Shown: piece after piece, positions 15,864-17,831 of the stretch
Numbering within the stretch: the first letter of the stretch is position 1
Layout: each line of letters begins with the position of its first letter
Origin: CAYLKS01 sp964384205 [NCBI: uncultured bacterium]
GTDB taxonomy: Bacteria > JAGOEH01
Direction: 5' to 3'
Length of the DNA: 17,831 nucleotides
Assembly (NCBI GenBank): GCA_964384205.1
Contig: CAYLKS010000014.1
Span: 35,799 to 53,629 of the forward strand
Position numbers and translations under genes: made by a program
The notes under the pieces: generated by a model
What the model was told of the DNA's origin: nothing
The model's input: only the letters and a program-made list of their open reading frames with translations
The model's database searches: none

Positions 15864-16852
15864 AAAAAATCTTATTTATGATAAGTCTTTTCTTTATTAC
15901 GACAATACTATCTGAATTCATCTTGAGAGCTTACTTTTTAGGTTTCCGAAATATATTTAACCCTATCTCATTTTTTATCAATGATATTCGATATGGATAT
16001 AAGCCTGTTCCAAACAGTCAGGATTTAAGAGGTATATTTAAATGGGATTCCTTAGGATTTAGATTTAATTACAAGCTCATCAGTAAAAATAAAAAAACAA
16101 TTTTATGTATGGGAGAAACAACTACATTCGGGTCTGACAATCTATTTAACAAAACATATCCATATTTACTTGATTCTTTATATAATGATTCGTTTAATGT
16201 AATAAATGCGGAGGTAAGTGGTTGGAGCATATCCCAACATTATTACAGATTTAATGACTATATTATTAATACAATCAAACCTGATATTATAATATTACAT
16301 TCTGTGTTTAATTCTTTTCTCTATCCCAAATTTTATTTTAAACATAATAATTGGTTGACATATATATTGTTTAACAAATCAATATTATTTAGAATATTAG
16401 ATAAAATTTTGGCTATAACAATTAAACATTCATTCCACTACCCTATTTTTAATAAAAAATATATTTATAATGAATATAAAATTCAACAAAAAAGACTTTT
16501 ACAACATAATGGTATAAAAAAATATCAAAAAACTTTATCTGAGTTTATAAAAACTTGTATAAATAATAAAATAAAACTTTTTATAATTATTCCCCCATGT
16601 AGAGCTGATAATAAATTTATAAAACAATTATCAAAATATGATAAATTGTATCTGCAAATAAGAAATATTTTAGAATCAATTATAATAAAAGAATGCAAAA
16701 TATACAATATCCCTTACTTTGATCTAAAGAATATATTTTATAATACTCATAATATTAATAAATTTTTTTTAGATGCAATCCATCTTAGTGATAAAAAAAA
16801 TCTAATTTTTGCAAAAGAACTAAAAAAAAGATTAGATGATTATGTTAAATAA
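15860..16852 (+). CDS. Membrane-anchored SGNH/GDSL-hydrolase-like protein with altered nucleophile motif
   Basis: A 330-aa protein. Residues 4-25 are an N-terminal membrane anchor or uncleaved signal. The pre-domain (RYGYKPVPN, WDSLGFR) and the SGNH blocks are recognisable: block I CMGETTTFGSD (83-93), block II Gly121 in NAEVSGWS, block III Asn151 in HSVFNSF, and block V D305-x2-H308 in DAIHLSD. Relatives read GGSTTFG or GESTTYG in block I. Here the nucleophile position is Thr87 instead of Ser (codons GGA GAA ACA ACT ACA), so the protein may use Thr, use another mechanism, or be a non-catalytic binder. SGNH proteins of this layout act on O-acyl groups of exported polysaccharides. It has a good AGGAG Shine-Dalgarno (15849-15853) 6 nt before the ATG, overlaps the acyltransferase gene by 4 nt, and overlaps the following methyltransferase gene by 17 nt. 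Confidence 0.82.
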   Translation: MKKILFMISLFFITTILSEFILRAYFLGFRNIFNPISFFINDIRYGYKPVPNSQDLRGIFKWDSLGFRFNYKLISKNKKTILCMGETTTFGSDNLFNKTYPYLLDSLYNDSFNVINAEVSGWSISQHYYRFNDYIINTIKPDIIILHSVFNSFLYPKFYFKHNNWLTYILFNKSILFRILDKILAITIKHSFHYPIFNKKYIYNEYKIQQKRLLQHNGIKKYQKTLSEFIKTCINNKIKLFIIIPPCRADNKFIKQLSKYDKLYLQIRNILESIIIKECKIYNIPYFDLKNIFYNTHNINKFFLDAIHLSDKKNLIFAKELKKRLDDYVK

Positions 16853-17510
16853 AAAACTTGTAAATGAAATAAGAAAAATATGGAAAATTATTGATTTTAA
16901 ATATTACTGGGGATGTAATATCGATATGAGATATAAACTTATCGATATTATTAAAAATTTAAAAAACAAAAAAATTCTGGATATAGGCGGAGCACCAGGT
17001 GTTATTGATGCTTTTATCGAAAAAAATAACACTGTAATTTGTATTGATATAGATAGACAAAGATTAACTGAAAGCAAAAAAATAACTAATAATACAATAT
17101 TAGTTATTGCGGATTGGAATAATTTACCATTTAAAAATGAATTATTTGATGTTATAATATTAGCAGAAGTTTTACAACTTTTTAATAGAAATAAAGTCAA
17201 AACTATTATTGATAGTCTTGTAACATTATTATCTCCTAAAGGAATGATTATATTAACAACAATCAATAGAAATCATCTGCGTTACAAAAAAGACACTAAA
17301 AAATATTCATATAATGAACTAACTACTTTATTAGAAAAATTCAACTATAATATTTATGGATGGAACCCCTTCCCTCCTTTTCCATTATTTTTCCCTAATT
17401 TTATTGTCCATAAAATTCCTTTTATATGGAAAATATTAGGTTTTTTCTTTGAAAGAAAAATTAAAACTGATAAATGTGAATTCTTATATATTGAAATATA
17501 TAAACACTAA
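16836..17510 (+). CDS. SAM-dependent class I methyltransferase
   Basis: A 224-aa Rossmann-fold methyltransferase. Motif I is KILDIGGAPG (46-55), the acidic post-I end is VICIDID (67-73), the adenine-side motif is IADWNNLPF (91-99), motif IV is FDVIILAEVLQLF (104-116), and LLSPKGMIILTT (131-142) is the usual strand after the helix. The C-terminal part (FPPFPLFFPNFIVHKIPFIWKILGFFFE) is hydrophobic and aromatic, suggesting contact with a membrane or lipid acceptor. An alternative start is the ATG at 16842; both lie within the end of the SGNH gene, so translation is likely coupled. It is the last gene of the operon. The methyl acceptor is unknown. Proteins of this layout in polysaccharide or lipid clusters often methylate sugars or quinone-like lipids, but nothing here decides that. 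Confidence 0.85.
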   Translation: MIMLNKKLVNEIRKIWKIIDFKYYWGCNIDMRYKLIDIIKNLKNKKILDIGGAPGVIDAFIEKNNTVICIDIDRQRLTESKKITNNTILVIADWNNLPFKNELFDVIILAEVLQLFNRNKVKTIIDSLVTLLSPKGMIILTTINRNHLRYKKDTKKYSYNELTTLLEKFNYNIYGWNPFPPFPLFFPNFIVHKIPFIWKILGFFFERKIKTDKCEFLYIEIYKH

Positions 17511-17831
17511 AACGAGAATACAATTTTTCTATTCCATGCTTCCGGTTCCTTAAATAAGATTAATTACTTGATGACTTTGATAATGAATCTTTTTTATCAA
17601 CTTATATTTGGTTATATTCAAAATTATATAGATAAAATCCATATCGAATCGAGCTAAATATAATATCGCAATTGGCAATAATTTTTCCGTAAAAGTTTTA
17701 CCGGATATTTGAGATAAAATTTTGTAATATATATTTAGGCAAAAATTTCCATTTCCACAAAATACAAAGCACTCCCATAATAAGTTTTGTATTATTTAAT
17801 ATATTGGAAGACTCCTTTAATCTTTCTCGAC
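17511..17831 (+). other. Terminal 321 bases without an intact gene
   Basis: No complete gene, RNA gene or clear terminator is visible. All plus-strand frames are closed by frequent stops. The only notable open stretch is on the minus strand at 17698-17829, listed separately. Short open runs on the minus strand between 17520 and 17697 in two frames do not resemble a family I know. Confidence 0.5.
17698..17829 (-). CDS. Possible C-terminal end of a minus-strand gene entering from beyond the window
   Basis: A minus-strand frame is open from the window edge for 43 codons to a TAA at 17700-17698. It reads RERLKESSNILNNTK, then a hydrophobic stretch LIMGVLCILWKWKFLPKYIL. The composition (charged helix, then hydrophobic and basic residues) could be the tail of an envelope or glycosyltransferase-type protein converging on the operon, but 43 codons in DNA this AT-rich is weak evidence. 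No family is recognised. Confidence 0.25.
   Translation of the reverse strand, partial: RERLKESSNILNNTKLIMGVLCILWKWKFLPKYILQNFISNIR

Noticed and set aside
16525-17266. Two minus-strand open frames (16525-16707 and 16904-17266)
   Set aside because: They are antisense to the SGNH-like and methyltransferase genes, whose motifs are clear, and lack ribosome sites.
1-17831. CRISPR arrays, insertion sequences, tRNA or rRNA genes
   Set aside because: I looked on both strands and saw no regular spaced repeats, transposase motifs, terminal inverted repeats or tRNA-like cloverleafs.

Overview
This is a very AT-rich bacterial window whose gene content points to the FCB superphylum or a relative (Ignavibacteria, Calditrichota, KSB1, Cloacimonadota, Marinimicrobia or WOR-3 type lineages). 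The evidence is a long TonB-dependent receptor with an N-terminal carboxypeptidase-regulatory-like domain, paired with a large FnIII-containing surface protein whose wording (for example APGDTQEVVVA) is typical of those lineages, and a rhomboid protease with a Bacteroidota-style C-terminal tail. Consensus-like TTGACA promoters argue against a classical Bacteroidota promoter code. The exact phylum cannot be fixed from the sequence alone.

Layout. Minus strand, 1-5684: an outer-membrane pair, TonB-dependent receptor then surface protein (cut by the window edge). It is preceded by an elaborate leader with a promoter, three strong Shine-Dalgarno sites, mini-ORFs, a 32-codon leader ORF whose stop overlaps the receptor start, and a possible hairpin over one ribosome site. 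Minus strand, 5681-6811: one unrecognised, extremely AT-rich 349-aa gene with its own promoter. Minus strand, 6828-11478: a four-gene operon of rhomboid protease, alpha-phosphohexomutase, PflX-type radical SAM protein and a lipoprotein with FnIII-like and cohesin-like regions. The first three overlap by 4 nt at each junction. Plus strand, 11563-12480: a TatT-type lipoprotein (TRAP transporter T-component family) with a tandem 20/22-nt repeat next to its promoter. Plus strand, 12595-13325: a previously unannotated, decayed and N-terminally truncated mnmA (tRNA 2-thiouridylase) pseudogene. Plus strand, 13330-17510: a tightly packed four-gene operon of alkaline-phosphatase-superfamily phosphodiesterase, FemAB-like acyltransferase, SGNH-like membrane-anchored protein and SAM methyltransferase. 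The last 320 bases hold no intact gene, only a possible gene end entering on the minus strand.

How the genes may work together. The receptor and surface protein form an uptake or surface-display pair. The rhomboid operon mixes membrane proteolysis, sugar-phosphate metabolism and an envelope lipoprotein. The 13367-17510 operon has the enzyme classes expected of a module that decorates an exported glycan or lipid (phospho-substituent removal or transfer, aminoacyl or acyl transfer, O-acyl chemistry, methylation). It is the best candidate here for an undescribed system, but its substrate is unknown. Several genes appear to have leaderless or near-leaderless transcripts, which contrasts with the heavily Shine-Dalgarno-marked receptor leader.
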